Shown in pieces: positions 7,988 to 18,103 of a stretch of DNA of 64,000 bases. Both the position numbers and the translations under genes were made by a program. The notes below the pieces were generated by a model. The model did no database searches. It worked only from the letters and a program-made list of their open reading frames with translations, and was not told the DNA's origin. This DNA is from Bifidobacterium imperatoris (GTDB lineage Bacteria; Actinomycetota; Actinomycetes; Actinomycetales; Bifidobacteriaceae), in the NCBI RefSeq assembly GCF_002860405.1, contig NZ_NMWV01000005.1, positions 62,001 through 126,000 of the forward strand. Reading direction: 5' to 3'. Every line of letters begins with the position of its first letter. The first letter of the stretch is position 1.

Positions 7988-9021
7988 AGCAATCTCCTTG
8001 ATGCGGCAATCCAAGCGCCAAGCTCACACGCCAACAGTACAGCCATCACTATGGCCAAAGGCCAGACTACTGCAGTTGTTCTGGTGCGCTCCTTGGCAGT
8101 GGTAGTGACTCGCCACTGCCCGGAAGTCTTATCAGAAGTCTGATCGGCCAGGGTATTTGATTCGTTCACGGCAATATAAGTACCGCTGATTTCGTCGGCA
8201 ATATCCTTGAGATTGGTCTCATCCATTTTGGAAATGCCTGGTTCGCCGGTGTCCGGATCGGTTACCCATTGATCAGTGGTAGAGGAGTCGCCGGCGCTAA
8301 CGCCATCGGCAATGACCGGAATCTTGCCACCTTGGGTGGAACCCACGCCAACGGTGAAGCCATCATCCACATACTGCCTCAGAGAGGAGAACGAACGCCT
8401 GGCCACATTCGATGTTTGCTCGCCATCGGTAATGAGATACAACACGATGGCATCATCAGGATGCGCGTCACGAATCGATTTGGCCGTAACCAACAGCTGA
8501 TCAATCGGTGCATCCAAGCTTGAACCGGAAGACACGGAAGTGGATTCCACGCTCAACGTATCCGCCCAATTATCGATGGCCGGCGCATCGGGAGTGAGCG
8601 GTACGTCCAGTGTGCCGGAGGCGCCGAACCGCAAAGCGGCGAAGCTCGCGTCGGAGTACGATGCAGTCACATCATGGACGGCCTTGCGTGCGGCTTCAAT
8701 ACGGCTGATGGTCTCATCGGAGCCATAATGCGCATCAGATACCGCCATAGAACCAGTGGTGTCAACGGCGATGATCACATCAGTGGCGTTAATGGCGCGC
8801 GATGTGGTAGGCGCCACCACGCTTGGGGTCAGCACCATTAATGCGGCTACCACCAGCATCAAGGTTCGGCGCACGCACGCCCATACGGTTTCATCCGTGG
8901 CATAAGCATTATTCCGCCGTACGAACTGCACGACTTCGACCACGGCCAACACCACCAGCAGGCCGGCAATAATGCCGCCTGCGATCCAACCCAAAGCAGG
9001 GGAGAAGGTGAATCCACTCAT
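7984..9021 (-). CDS. Membrane-anchored von Willebrand factor A domain protein
   Basis: Protein of about 345 aa with two N-terminal membrane helices (about residues 8-30 and 48-72), then an exported VWA domain and a C-terminal membrane helix (VVWPLAIVMAVLLACELGAW). The metal-ion-dependent adhesion site begins at IIAVDTTGSMAVSD, a D-x-T-G-S form close to the D-x-S-x-S consensus, and YLITDGEQT supplies the later Asp. VWA proteins of MoxR operons are thought to act with the MoxR ATPase in maturation or assembly of envelope complexes. The ATG at 9021 overlaps the upstream stop as ATGA with GGAGG 8 nt before it; longer readings lack support. Confidence 0.85.
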   Translation of the reverse strand: MSGFTFSPALGWIAGGIIAGLLVVLAVVEVVQFVRRNNAYATDETVWACVRRTLMLVVAALMVLTPSVVAPTTSRAINATDVIIAVDTTGSMAVSDAHYGSDETISRIEAARKAVHDVTASYSDASFAALRFGASGTLDVPLTPDAPAIDNWADTLSVESTSVSSGSSLDAPIDQLLVTAKSIRDAHPDDAIVLYLITDGEQTSNVARRSFSSLRQYVDDGFTVGVGSTQGGKIPVIADGVSAGDSSTTDQWVTDPDTGEPGISKMDETNLKDIADEISGTYIAVNESNTLADQTSDKTSGQWRVTTTAKERTRTTAVVWPLAIVMAVLLACELGAWIAASRRLL

Positions 9022-10076
9022 CGCTTCAACCTCCATGCACACGCCATAGCGGCAATAAGAGCCACCACCAAAGCCAAGGTCCACCAACCGGGAGCATCAG
9101 ACATCGAAGCCTTCGCCTTACTTGCCGATTCGCTATCCCTGCGCGACTGGATATCCTTGACCAGCTCATTGACGGACTGTCCATTTGACTGGGTCAGGAA
9201 CACGCCTCCATGAGATTCAATCGCCGACTTCATATCCAACGTGGCCTGATCGTTCTCGCTTGACTGCGGCCCCGAATACAAGCCATCCACTGAAATCTTG
9301 GTTTGCTGAGTCAGGTCAAGCGCCTCAGAAAGCGAATAGGTAGGCTTGCCGGACACCACATTATCGGTGGCCAATACGATGGAAGCCGCACGCTGCCGCT
9401 CCGCATTCGCCTCAGTGGCCGAACCATAAGCGAAACCGGGAAGCATGGCAGCGCAAGACACTACGCCGTCTCCAATCAGCGAGGTGGCGTCCTTCCTGTT
9501 CTGTGTGCCTTCCAACCAATCGGCGATCTTCTGGTAGTCGGCGTCAGACATCTTGTCGATATCATCCTGTGTTTCCACGCCCTTGAGCGCCTTACTGGCT
9601 GCCGTGAGCTGTTCGGTGACCAAATCATAATCATCGGTCAACGGGAACACGGTACGTGAAGTGGAGTTGAAAATGCTCAATCCGATACGTTCGCCTTGGA
9701 AATGCTTGATAAGTTCCAGATACGTATCAATGACTTCACGGTCATACGGCAGCGTGGAGCCGGATACATCCAGGCACAGCACAATATCTCTGCTGGATGC
9801 CTGCTCACTGCTGGAATCCACTTGAGAGGGCCTGGCGACCAGTGCAATCGCAAGCACCAAAGCAACAACCACCATCGCCACAGCTGTACGATTCAATGCG
9901 CGCCATTGGCGGAACATGCGGGAGGCGCGCTCCGTATTGAGATCGTCATCAAGCGAGAATACAGCCTCATGAGAGGTGTTCGCATGGCGGGCGAACACGA
10001 TAATCAGCACGACAATCGCCAATGCCGTCAGAGCGCCGGCGAGTGCGGCCCAAGGCCAGTGCCATGCCAGCATCAT
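9018..10076 (-). CDS. Membrane-anchored von Willebrand factor A domain protein
   Basis: Second VWA protein of the operon, about 352 aa. An N-terminal helix (ALAGALTALAIVVLIIVFA) and a second near residue 60 (AVAMVVVALVLAIALVA) precede the VWA domain, and a C-terminal helix (WWTLALVVALIAAMACAW) ends it. The MIDAS motif is DVSGSTLPYD, with a conserved-type VLATDNV Asp later. Two different VWA genes side by side is the usual architecture of MoxR-DUF58-VWA loci. The ATG at 10076 overlaps the previous stop as ATGA; an in-frame GTG at 10085 is possible but less likely. Confidence 0.85.
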   Translation of the reverse strand: MMLAWHWPWAALAGALTALAIVVLIIVFARHANTSHEAVFSLDDDLNTERASRMFRQWRALNRTAVAMVVVALVLAIALVARPSQVDSSSEQASSRDIVLCLDVSGSTLPYDREVIDTYLELIKHFQGERIGLSIFNSTSRTVFPLTDDYDLVTEQLTAASKALKGVETQDDIDKMSDADYQKIADWLEGTQNRKDATSLIGDGVVSCAAMLPGFAYGSATEANAERQRAASIVLATDNVVSGKPTYSLSEALDLTQQTKISVDGLYSGPQSSENDQATLDMKSAIESHGGVFLTQSNGQSVNELVKDIQSRRDSESASKAKASMSDAPGWWTLALVVALIAAMACAWRLKR

Positions 10077-10618
10077 GCTCGCCACCTTTCCACGAGATTA
10101 GCCACCCATTCCGCAGCCTGGTCCACGGTTACCGTTTGTGCCTGATAGTTGAATGCGGGATTGGCAAATTCAGGCGGATACAATGCTTCGATGGTTTGAC
10201 GCAGCGTATCCAATCCTTGACGGTTCACCAAGGTGCGGTCGATGCGCGTCAAATCAGCGAGCGTACTGGATTTCAGTGGTTTGCCACTGGCCGCTGTAGC
10301 GAATTCGCGTGCGATTAATGCGAGCTCCACGAACGCATCCTCGCGGGTCAGCGTGCCGTTGGCGTAACGGTCCAGCACATCATCGATACGCGCATGCCAC
10401 TGTGCTTTGGCACTGGCATTACGATGAGCGCCACGCAATTGCGCAGCAGCACGAGAAGCGCGGGCCGGGCGAGACAGTATCACTGCCACAATCACCAACA
10501 CCACGGCAAGCAGCAGAAAGACCACAATCGCGGCAATCAAAGGTCCGGTGATGGACAACGATTCCACAGGATGCAGATCGCTAGGGTCCACGGCAAGAGA
10601 CAATAAAGACAATGTCAT
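10073..10618 (-). CDS. Membrane protein of MoxR/VWA operon (DUF4381-like position)
   Basis: Protein of 181 aa with one membrane helix at about residues 24-48 (ITGPLIAAIVVFLLLAVVLVIVAVIL) and a mainly helical cytoplasmic region after it, rich in Arg and Ala. Its size, single helix and place between the DUF58 and VWA genes match the DUF4381-type component of such operons, although direct sequence resemblance cannot be confirmed by eye. Start and stop overlap neighbouring genes as ATGA on both sides, pointing to coupled translation. Confidence 0.7.
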   Translation of the reverse strand: MTLSLLSLAVDPSDLHPVESLSITGPLIAAIVVFLLLAVVLVIVAVILSRPARASRAAAQLRGAHRNASAKAQWHARIDDVLDRYANGTLTREDAFVELALIAREFATAASGKPLKSSTLADLTRIDRTLVNRQGLDTLRQTIEALYPPEFANPAFNYQAQTVTVDQAAEWVANLVERWRA

Positions 10619-11568
10619 CGGCGATCACCTGCCAGACCCAGATTCAGTTCAGGCGAAGCTCCCAGCTGATTGCGTGTGGTCCTTGCCAAAGCCACGGACA
10701 CCAGTTGCACAAAACGATTGAACATATCTTCACTGGAGCCGGCGCGAATCATGAACGAGCCGGCACGATTCAACTCCTGTTCCAAAGCGGCTGCAAGATA
10801 GTGGCGATGCGTTTCGACCTGCTGGGCGCTTGCCGACGAACGCAGAAAAGCTGGCACTCGGCGGTTGGTCACGCCATCTAGCGGGGCGCTTTGCCCCTTG
10901 GCCAGCGGCTTGAACGGGTTCAGCGTAGCCACATCAATCAGCACGATGGGATGCGTGCGTGCAATGTGGCGAAACTCTTGAATATGGTGCTCTGTCATGG
11001 CAAGTTCATCAGTGGCCAGCACAATAAGAGCGTGGCGGTCTTTGATGCGCCTGGCGTACTCAAGCAGTGCATCGATGTTGCGCTTATGGTTCCATTCACG
11101 AGTCAGCGCTTTATCCAGCGTGCGTTCGAATTGTGCAAATCCACCATTGAACGGGATACGCGTAATAGCGGCTTCATCACCGAACACGATGGAAACGTCA
11201 TCGGATCGGCGCAGCGACAAGGCCGCGAACATGCGCAGCGCATTGGCCGCCACTTCGCATGCCTGCTCTCCGGACGGGCAGACGCCGGTCATCTCACGGC
11301 CCACATCCATAAGTAGCCAGACACGGGAAGTGGATAGCCTCTCACGCTGCACCACCATAGGCTGACCCTGTCTTGCGCTGGTCTTCCAATCAATCAAACG
11401 AGACTCATCGCCGGGCTCATAGACGCGCACGTCCATAACATCACCGGCACCGCCGCGGCGCCCTGATGCATGCTCGCCCTCCAACACACCCAATGCCTTA
11501 CGCACCGTAGGCAGACTGATCTGGGTGCCGAGAGTCTCGATCTTCCTGCGAATAGAATCTGAACTCAC
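10615..11568 (-). CDS. DUF58 domain protein
   Basis: Cytoplasmic protein of 317 aa. The diagnostic DUF58 stretch is VYEPGDESRLIDWKTSARQG at about residues 50-69, followed by RVWLLMDVGREM, a VWA-like strand. DUF58 proteins nearly always sit beside MoxR ATPases; they are thought to be adaptors, with no defined reaction. The start is GTG at 11568 overlapping the moxR stop as GTGA. Unlike many DUF58 proteins it has no N-terminal membrane helices, so it is a soluble member. Confidence 0.88.
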   Translation of the reverse strand: MSSDSIRRKIETLGTQISLPTVRKALGVLEGEHASGRRGGAGDVMDVRVYEPGDESRLIDWKTSARQGQPMVVQRERLSTSRVWLLMDVGREMTGVCPSGEQACEVAANALRMFAALSLRRSDDVSIVFGDEAAITRIPFNGGFAQFERTLDKALTREWNHKRNIDALLEYARRIKDRHALIVLATDELAMTEHHIQEFRHIARTHPIVLIDVATLNPFKPLAKGQSAPLDGVTNRRVPAFLRSSASAQQVETHRHYLAAALEQELNRAGSFMIRAGSSEDMFNRFVQLVSVALARTTRNQLGASPELNLGLAGDRR

Positions 11569-12668
11569 GGAACAGGAACCGTTTCGACGATCTTATCGAC
11601 AATCTGATCGCTGACCACGCCATCGGCCAGAGCCTCGAACGTGAGCACGATACGGTGGCGAAGCACCTCGTGAGCGAAGGCCTTGATATCCTCCGGCACC
11701 ACGTAATCGCGACCCGACAGCAATGCCTGAGCCTGACCGATACGAGTCAACGCAATGGTGGCACGCGGGGAAGCGCCCAGACGCACCAGAGCAGACAAGC
11801 CCTTGATCGGGCGAGAACCTGCGCCGCGAGATGTGGCTGCAATATCAACCGCATACTTCATGATGGCATCCGAAACATGCACACGGCGTGCGGCCTGACG
11901 AAGGAATTCCACATCGGAAACGGTGATACGCTCGCCGGTGATGGTATCCGGGCCGATCATATCCGAGCCGCGACGAGTGAGCATGGCCAGCATGCGCGTC
12001 TCCTCATCCGCGGTGGGGTAGGTCATCACGGCCTTCATCATGAAACGGTCCATTTGGGCCTCGGGCAGGTTGAACGTGCCCTCTTCCTCAATGGGGTTCT
12101 CCGTGGCGATGACCATGAACGGCTTGGGCAGGGCGATGCGCTGACCGCCGATGGTGGTGGCGCCTTCAGCCATAGCTTCGAGCATGGCTGACTGAGTCTT
12201 GGCGTTGGAACGGTTGATTTCGTCCAGAAGCACGAAATTGGCGTGAATCGGGCCGATCTGCGTGGTGAACTTCTGCGAGGCGAAATCAAACACCTGTGTA
12301 CCGGTCAAATCGGAAGGCATCAGATCAGGTGTGCACTGCACTCGCTTGAACGAGCCGGAAACGCAAGAGGCCAGCGTCTGTGCCGCAGTGGTCTTTGCCA
12401 AACCAGGTACGGACTCGATAAGAATATGACCGCCTGCGACCAGCGTGACGATGAGGGATTCGCGCAGATTATCCTGACCAACCAAGGTTTGGGAGAAACG
12501 CGAACGAATGGTATCCGCCAGCATACGTGCACGCTTGGCGTCATCAAGACCCAGGGGAGCTGCGGCTCCTGGAACTGCAGCGGTTGCCGGAGGCGCCACA
12601 GGCGTGGCCAATGGGCGCTGAACAGACGGCTGCGGAGGCAATTTTGGTTGCGTGGGGAACAAAGTCAT
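11565..12668 (-). CDS. moxR: MoxR-type AAA+ ATPase
   Basis: AAA+ ATPase of about 367 aa, first gene of a six-gene operon. A Pro/Ala-rich N-terminal segment (about 45 aa) is followed by the ATPase: LVGQDNLRESLIVTL, a Walker-A-region IESVPGLAKTTAAQTLA, Walker B FVLLDEINRSNAKTQSAMLEAM and sensor 1 VIATENPIEEEGTFNLPEAQMDRF, the MoxR hallmark. The C-terminal lid contains SPRATIAL. MoxR proteins act as chaperone-like motors with VWA partners. Start: ATG at 12668 is used here; a GTG at 12677 is an alternative, and neither has a strong Shine-Dalgarno sequence. Confidence 0.93.
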   Translation of the reverse strand: MTLFPTQPKLPPQPSVQRPLATPVAPPATAAVPGAAAPLGLDDAKRARMLADTIRSRFSQTLVGQDNLRESLIVTLVAGGHILIESVPGLAKTTAAQTLASCVSGSFKRVQCTPDLMPSDLTGTQVFDFASQKFTTQIGPIHANFVLLDEINRSNAKTQSAMLEAMAEGATTIGGQRIALPKPFMVIATENPIEEEGTFNLPEAQMDRFMMKAVMTYPTADEETRMLAMLTRRGSDMIGPDTITGERITVSDVEFLRQAARRVHVSDAIMKYAVDIAATSRGAGSRPIKGLSALVRLGASPRATIALTRIGQAQALLSGRDYVVPEDIKAFAHEVLRHRIVLTFEALADGVVSDQIVDKIVETVPVP

Positions 12669-12702
12669 GTCCACCACTGTAACTACCTACACTGACTGCA
12701 AG

Positions 12703-12728
12703 CTTGGGGAATGGTTGGATTCCCCAAG
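12703..12728. terminator. Hairpin between ung and moxR
   Basis: Perfect 10-bp stem CTTGGGGAAT/ATTCCCCAAG with loop GGTTGG between the ung stop and the moxR start. It lacks a T-tract on either strand, so it may be an attenuator or leader structure of moxR rather than a standard terminator. Confidence 0.5.
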
Positions 12729-12741
12729 ACGACGTTTCGAC

Positions 12742-13431
12742 TTACAGCTGCCAATCCACGGCAGTGGCACCCATAGATACCAGAGCCTGATTCGCGCGAG
12801 AGAACGGCTTGGAGCCAAAGAATCCGCGGGATGCGGACAGTGGGCTCGGATGCGGTGACTTGATGATGTATGCGTTCGTCAGCAATGGTTCGAGACTTTG
12901 TGCATTACGCCCCCAGAGAATAGCGACCAATGGCTTCGGTTTGCCATCGGCGTCAACACGGGCGTTCAGCGCGCGGATGGCTGCTTCGGTAACCTGCTCC
13001 CAGCCTTTGCCCTGATGTGAATTCGGGCGTCCGACACCCACGGTCAAGCACCTGTTGAGCAGCATGACGCCGCGTTCGGTCCACGGTGTTAGATCGCCAT
13101 TAGGGGGCATGGGAACACCGAGATCATCGACAAGTTCCTTATATATATTGATCAGGCTTTTCGGCAGTGGCCTCACATCGGGGGCCACGCAAAAACTCAA
13201 TCCAACCGGATGACCCGGAGTAGGGTAGGGGTCCTGGCCCACGATAAGAACCTTGATGGAATCAAAAGGAATGGTGAAGGCTCGCAGAATGTTGTGGCTT
13301 GCCGGCAGCCAAGGCCTATTGGCTGCGTTTTCAGCTCTGAGAAAATCACCCATCTGATGAATGTTCGGTTCCACATCGGCCAATGCTTTGGCCCAACCTG
13401 GCTCAACCAGTTCGCTCAACGGTTTGATCAT
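12742..13431 (-). CDS. ung: Uracil-DNA glycosylase
   Basis: DNA repair enzyme (229 aa) that removes uracil from DNA in the first step of base excision repair. The family-1 active-site motif [10 protein letters not shown] (residues 61-70, catalytic Asp67) is intact, as is the uracil-specificity motif LLNRCLTVG, the [10 protein letters not shown] strand and the C-terminal [11 protein letters not shown] loop with the catalytic histidine. Length and block order are normal. The ATG at 13431 has no usable Shine-Dalgarno sequence; a TACAGT hexamer 8 nt upstream suggests a leaderless message. Confidence 0.96.
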   Translation of the reverse strand: MIKPLSELVEPGWAKALADVEPNIHQMGDFLRAENAANRPWLPASHNILRAFTIPFDSIKVLIVGQDPYPTPGHPVGLSFCVAPDVRPLPKSLINIYKELVDDLGVPMPPNGDLTPWTERGVMLLNRCLTVGVGRPNSHQGKGWEQVTEAAIRALNARVDADGKPKPLVAILWGRNAQSLEPLLTNAYIIKSPHPSPLSASRGFFGSKPFSRANQALVSMGATAVDWQL

Positions 13432-13439
13432 GGCTCAAT

Positions 13440-13445
13440 ACTGTA
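13440..13445 (-). promoter_or_regulatory. Candidate -10 element of ung (leaderless)
   Basis: Minus-strand TACAGT lies 8 nt before the ung ATG, which would place transcription start at or next to the start codon. No clear -35 hexamer is visible. Confidence 0.35.
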
Positions 13446-13555
13446 GCCAAACGTGCATATACGGTGCATGTCCAGCTCATGGCATGCTGTACGGTGGCTC
13501 ATTTCGAGTCAGACGGTTACACTCGTGGGTAGTTTTGCATGAAGGAGAGCAGCTT

Positions 13556-14239
13556 ATGGCGCGCGACAAGGTGACCTACGAATCGTATGAGCAGGACGTC
13601 TTCGATAATCCACCGTCCGGTCCGGTGGGCGCTCACCGTGGATCTCGCCCGGTGATCACTCGAATCGCTCCGTTCATTATCGTGATTGTGGTGGCGGCGT
13701 TGCTGGGAGCTGGTGCTTGGGCAGTAAGCAGTGGCGAATACGCCAATCTGCTGAATCTGAAGTCCAGCCAGTCTTCCTCGACTACTAGCGCCACGACTAA
13801 GTCGAAGACGAAGTCCAAGTCGACCAAGTCCGATTCTTCCTCCACTGCTGATTCCACGGATTCTTCGAGCTCGGATTCTTCGACCAGCACGGATTCTTCG
13901 AACACGTCCACCGAATCCTCTGATTCCTCCACCAGCGATCAGAGTGCACAGCAGAGTGAGCAGGCCGCCACCGTGAACAAGGCCACTCAGGTTCGTGTGG
14001 TGAACGGCACCGGTGTCTCCGGGTACGCCGGGCAAAAGGCCGATGTGCTGCAGACGGCCGGATACACCAGCGTGGAGGCAGCTAACCCGACCGGTTCACT
14101 GCCTTCCGCCACTGTGGTGTGGTATCAGAATGAATCCGATAAGGCCACGGCTCAGGACGTGGCCAATACGCTGGGCATCAGCACGGTTCAGCAGGTACAG
14201 GGTTTGGCTGCACCTATTACTGTTGTGCTGATGAACTAG
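13556..14239 (+). CDS. Membrane protein with extracytoplasmic LytR C-terminal domain
   Basis: Protein of 227 aa anchored in the membrane. Residues 1-40 are cytoplasmic, one helix follows (IAPFIIVIVVAALLGAGAWAV), then a long Ser/Thr/Asp/Lys-rich linker of about 75 aa, and a C-terminal LytR_C domain from about residue 140 (VRVVNGTGVSGYAGQKADVL, then TVVWYQ and AQDVANTLG). LytR_C domains are found in cell-wall proteins, often attached to LytR-CpsA-Psr ligases; here the domain stands without a catalytic LCP domain. AAGGAG precedes the ATG by 9 nt, which decides against the longer reading. Confidence 0.85.
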   Translation: MARDKVTYESYEQDVFDNPPSGPVGAHRGSRPVITRIAPFIIVIVVAALLGAGAWAVSSGEYANLLNLKSSQSSSTTSATTKSKTKSKSTKSDSSSTADSTDSSSSDSSTSTDSSNTSTESSDSSTSDQSAQQSEQAATVNKATQVRVVNGTGVSGYAGQKADVLQTAGYTSVEAANPTGSLPSATVVWYQNESDKATAQDVANTLGISTVQQVQGLAAPITVVLMN

Positions 14240-14286
14240 CAGCGGATTCTATGCACTAGTGCATATCGAATAGCGGAATAGTTTCT

Positions 14287-14322
14287 ATGCCGTCTACGCC
14301 TGAGAGCGAAGGCGGCATTTTT
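14287..14322 (+). terminator. Terminator after LytR_C gene
   Basis: Stem ATGCCGTCT/AGGCGGCAT (one G-T pair) with a 14-nt loop, followed by TTTTT. Confidence 0.75.
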
Positions 14323-14423
14323 CATAAGTTCTACGGGCTGTCGAATACGAGTGCATAGCTCAATTAATGAGACGGTTTGGCCTATTCACTTACTGTTTGA
14401 TTTGTAATGTTCCCTCATCACGG

Positions 14424-14429
14424 TACAAT
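14424..14429 (+). promoter_or_regulatory. Candidate -10 element of cspA
   Basis: TACAAT hexamer giving a predicted start near 14436 and an untranslated leader of about 90 nt, a typical length for cold-shock genes. The leader contains GTTCCCTA and TAGGGAAC (8-bp complementary) and GTCGCG/CGCGAC, so it can fold near the ribosome binding site AAAGGA. Confidence 0.45.
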
Positions 14430-14460
14430 CTTTCACTAGTCGCGAGGTAGGGGGAGCGCG

Positions 14461-14547
14461 ATGCGGTTCTTTCTACGTTCCCTATTGGCATTTTTCGCGA
14501 CGCCTAGGGAACAAAGGAAAGATCAAATATGGCACAAGGTACCGTAA
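14461..14547 (+). CDS. Possible 28-codon upstream ORF in the cspA leader
   Basis: An ATG at 14461 follows a strong AGGGGGAG ribosome binding site by about 6 nt and opens a 28-codon frame beginning MRFFLRSLLAFFATP and ending inside cspA at 14545-14547, overlapping the cspA start in another frame. The peptide is basic then hydrophobic. It may be a leader peptide that affects cspA translation, or a chance frame; no homolog is known to me. Confidence 0.35.
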   Translation: MRFFLRSLLAFFATPREQRKDQIWHKVP

Positions 14548-14768
14548 AGTTCTTCCTTGCCAAGAAGGGGTTCGGGTTCATACAGCCGGACGGCGGAGGC
14601 GAGGACGTTTTCGTGCACTACGCGGAAATCAAGGACGACGGCAGCAACAACAAGTTCAAGATGCTGTATGAGGGCGATCGGGTGGAGTACACGCCTGTTT
14701 CGTCCGGTAAAGGTACTCAGGCTAAGGACGTCGTCAAGTTGTCTTCTGGCGAAGAACGCCCCGAGTGA
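14529..14768 (+). CDS. cspA: Cold-shock protein
   Basis: Single-stranded nucleic-acid-binding protein of 79 aa, a one-domain OB fold that melts RNA structure. The RNP1 motif KGFGFIQP and RNP2 motif VFVHYAEI are intact. The lead-in reads GTVKFFLAKKGFGF, with Leu-Ala-Lys where most family members have Asn-x-x-K/R, a small variation. Preceded by AAAGGA and a structured leader, and followed by a strong terminator, so it is monocistronic. Confidence 0.95.
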   Translation: MAQGTVKFFLAKKGFGFIQPDGGGEDVFVHYAEIKDDGSNNKFKMLYEGDRVEYTPVSSGKGTQAKDVVKLSSGEERPE

Positions 14769-14792
14769 GTGGTTTTGCCTCGTAGGACGCTG

Positions 14793-14829
14793 AAAGCCTC
14801 GACTGGTTGGTTACAGTCGAGGCTTTTTC
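14793..14829 (+). terminator. Terminator after cspA
   Basis: Perfect 13-bp stem AAAGCCTCGACTG/CAGTCGAGGCTTT with an 8-nt loop, ending in TTTTT. Confidence 0.93.
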
Positions 14830-14892
14830 TGTATCTCGGCTACCTGATTCTTTGCTGATTTCATGCCCATAGCGCAATCGCAAACGCGCTTG

Positions 14893-14919
14893 TTGGCACT
14901 CTCTACCCGAGAGTGCTAA
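14893..14919. promoter_or_regulatory. CIRCE element 1 (HrcA operator) upstream of groEL
   Basis: TTGGCACTC, 9 nt, GAGTGCTAA: the CIRCE inverted repeat with one mismatch in the left arm (consensus TTAGCACTC-N9-GAGTGCTAA). HrcA repressor is expected to bind here; hrcA is not in the window. Confidence 0.93.
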
Positions 14920-14927
14920 TGTCTCAG

Positions 14928-16662
<1,735 letters not shown>

Positions 16663-16700
16663 TCCGAAATAGGTTAGCTGATAGCTCAAGTTGACTGATT

Positions 16701-16730
16701 GCGGGGATTCCTTCGGGAATCCCCGCTTTG
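16701..16730 (+). terminator. Terminator after groEL
   Basis: Perfect 11-bp stem GCGGGGATTCC/GGAATCCCCGC closed by a stable TTCG tetraloop, followed by TTTGTT. Confidence 0.92.
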
Positions 16731-17021
16731 TTATTGCATGAATAATCGTGAGGCCGCCGTTTCCGCATCCGCGTACACGGTGGATGCCGAAGCCAGCGAA
16801 CGCTGTATCGTCTCCAACGAGGCCTCCATCTGCTGTTGTGCGGCGCGCCATTGCGCCATCACCGAAGTGAATTGAGTGGCTGCAGAACCTCGCCACGCCT
16901 CCTGCAGCGCGTTGAGATGGGTGTACATGCCATTTACCGCTTGCCTGATTTGCGAGACCGAACTGGCCACGGCAGCTGAGGACGATTGAATCCGTTCCGA
17001 ATCCACCTGATATTGGGGCAT
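16731..17021 (-). CDS. WXG100 family protein (ESAT-6-like)
   Basis: Protein of 96 aa, the standard WXG100 length. It is all helical with the W-x-G turn in the middle (LQEAWRGSAATQF) and a C-terminal A-E-T-A segment. WXG100 proteins are small substrates of type VII secretion systems, exported as helical hairpin dimers. The ATG at 17021 follows AAAGGAG by 5 nt, which decides the start against a longer reading. No EccC/FtsK-type secretion ATPase is in the window, so the exporter must be elsewhere or absent. It is divergent from the TPM-domain gene and read towards groEL. Confidence 0.88.
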   Translation of the reverse strand: MPQYQVDSERIQSSSAAVASSVSQIRQAVNGMYTHLNALQEAWRGSAATQFTSVMAQWRAAQQQMEASLETIQRSLASASTVYADAETAASRLFMQ

Positions 17022-17097
17022 GGATACTCCTTTCATCATGAATCTTGTTGTTGTACCGCGCTCGGTATTGCGAATACCGGACGCTAAGGTGGAGCAT

Positions 17098-18051
17098 ATG
17101 GCAAATTCGACTTGGGCAGACGTTCGTACGACCAATGTGGTTCTAGCTTCGGCTTACTCGCTTCCATTGCGTAGTAGCAAAGCCAGAAAATGGCTTGTTT
17201 GCGCCATTTCTATGCTGGTTGCACTGGCACTGAGCTGCATGTGGATAACCGTAAATGCCTATGGGGATAACTCTGACGGCAGCTCAAGCGATTCGAACAG
17301 TTCGAACAGCGGTGTCACCATTACCGATAACATCACCGATACGGAGAATCTACTCGGTTCGCACGCGGCTGAAGTGACCGACGCCATTGCCAAAACGGAG
17401 CAGGAAACCGGCGTGCACGTCCATCTGCTGTATGTATCCAGCTTCAACAGCGATCAGACGCCGCAGAAATGGGCGAGCAATATTCTTGAATTCACCAAGC
17501 CAAAGCCCAATACAGTACTGCTGGCAGTGGCATCGAATGACGGCAACCTGGTGGTCGCGGTATCATCCAACTCTGATGAATGGCTGAAAAGCCAGGACAC
17601 GGTAGACAAACTGTCGGCAGCAGCACAGGAACCGCTGATGAAAAGCACTCCTGATTGGCCCGGATCGGCAACTGCCATGATGGACCAGATTGTGCAGTCG
17701 AAGAAGACCTCCACCTCAAGCTCCTCGGTAACCATCGGTGTTATTGCCATGATTGTGGTGTTGGTGGTGCTGCTTATCGTGGTTGCTCTCATGATTGTCA
17801 TACGCGTACGCAGCAAGGGTAAGAAGCCACGTCGCGCGAATCGACAGGCGCTCACCAGCGCGGAAAAGAAGGCGCGTAAGGCGCAGATTGCCAAGCGAAA
17901 GGCTGAGCGTAAGGCCAGGGAAGCCGAAAGAGCGGCTGAGGATACTGAAGATAATGCTCAAGTGCCATCTGGAGAAAACCTTGCAAAAAGCTCTGTAGAT
18001 AGTCTTGAAGCAGTCGCTGAAGAGAGTTCGAAAACACAAAAGAACGAATAA
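17098..18051 (+). CDS. Exported, membrane-anchored TPM-domain protein
   Basis: Protein of 317 aa. An N-terminal helix (about residues 32-53) leads to an extracytoplasmic TPM-type domain at about 80-190 (VHVHLLYVSSF, then NTVLLAVASNDGNLVVAVSS), a second membrane helix near 222-250 (VTIGVIAMIVVLVVLLIVVALMIVI, shown in part) and a highly charged cytoplasmic tail of Lys/Arg/Glu. TPM-domain proteins have been linked to phosphatase activity and photosystem repair in plants; the bacterial role is unclear. AAGGTGGAG precedes the ATG at 17098. It is followed closely by a two-component system, whose regulator starts 52 bp downstream. Confidence 0.75.
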   Translation: MANSTWADVRTTNVVLASAYSLPLRSSKARKWLVCAISMLVALALSCMWITVNAYGDNSDGSSSDSNSSNSGVTITDNITDTENLLGSHAAEVTDAIAKTEQETGVHVHLLYVSSFNSDQTPQKWASNILEFTKPKPNTVLLAVASNDGNLVVAVSSNSDEWLKSQDTVDKLSAAAQEPLMKSTPDWPGSATAMMDQIVQSKKTSTSSSSVTIGVIAMIVVLVVLLIVVALMIVIRVRSKGKKPRRANRQALTSAEKKARKAQIAKRKAERKAREAERAAEDTEDNAQVPSGENLAKSSVDSLEAVAEESSKTQKNE

Positions 18052-18103
18052 CTTCAAGCTGGCATTCAGGAAACGCTCAGACGAGCGCGCCACTCTAGGA
18101 ACC

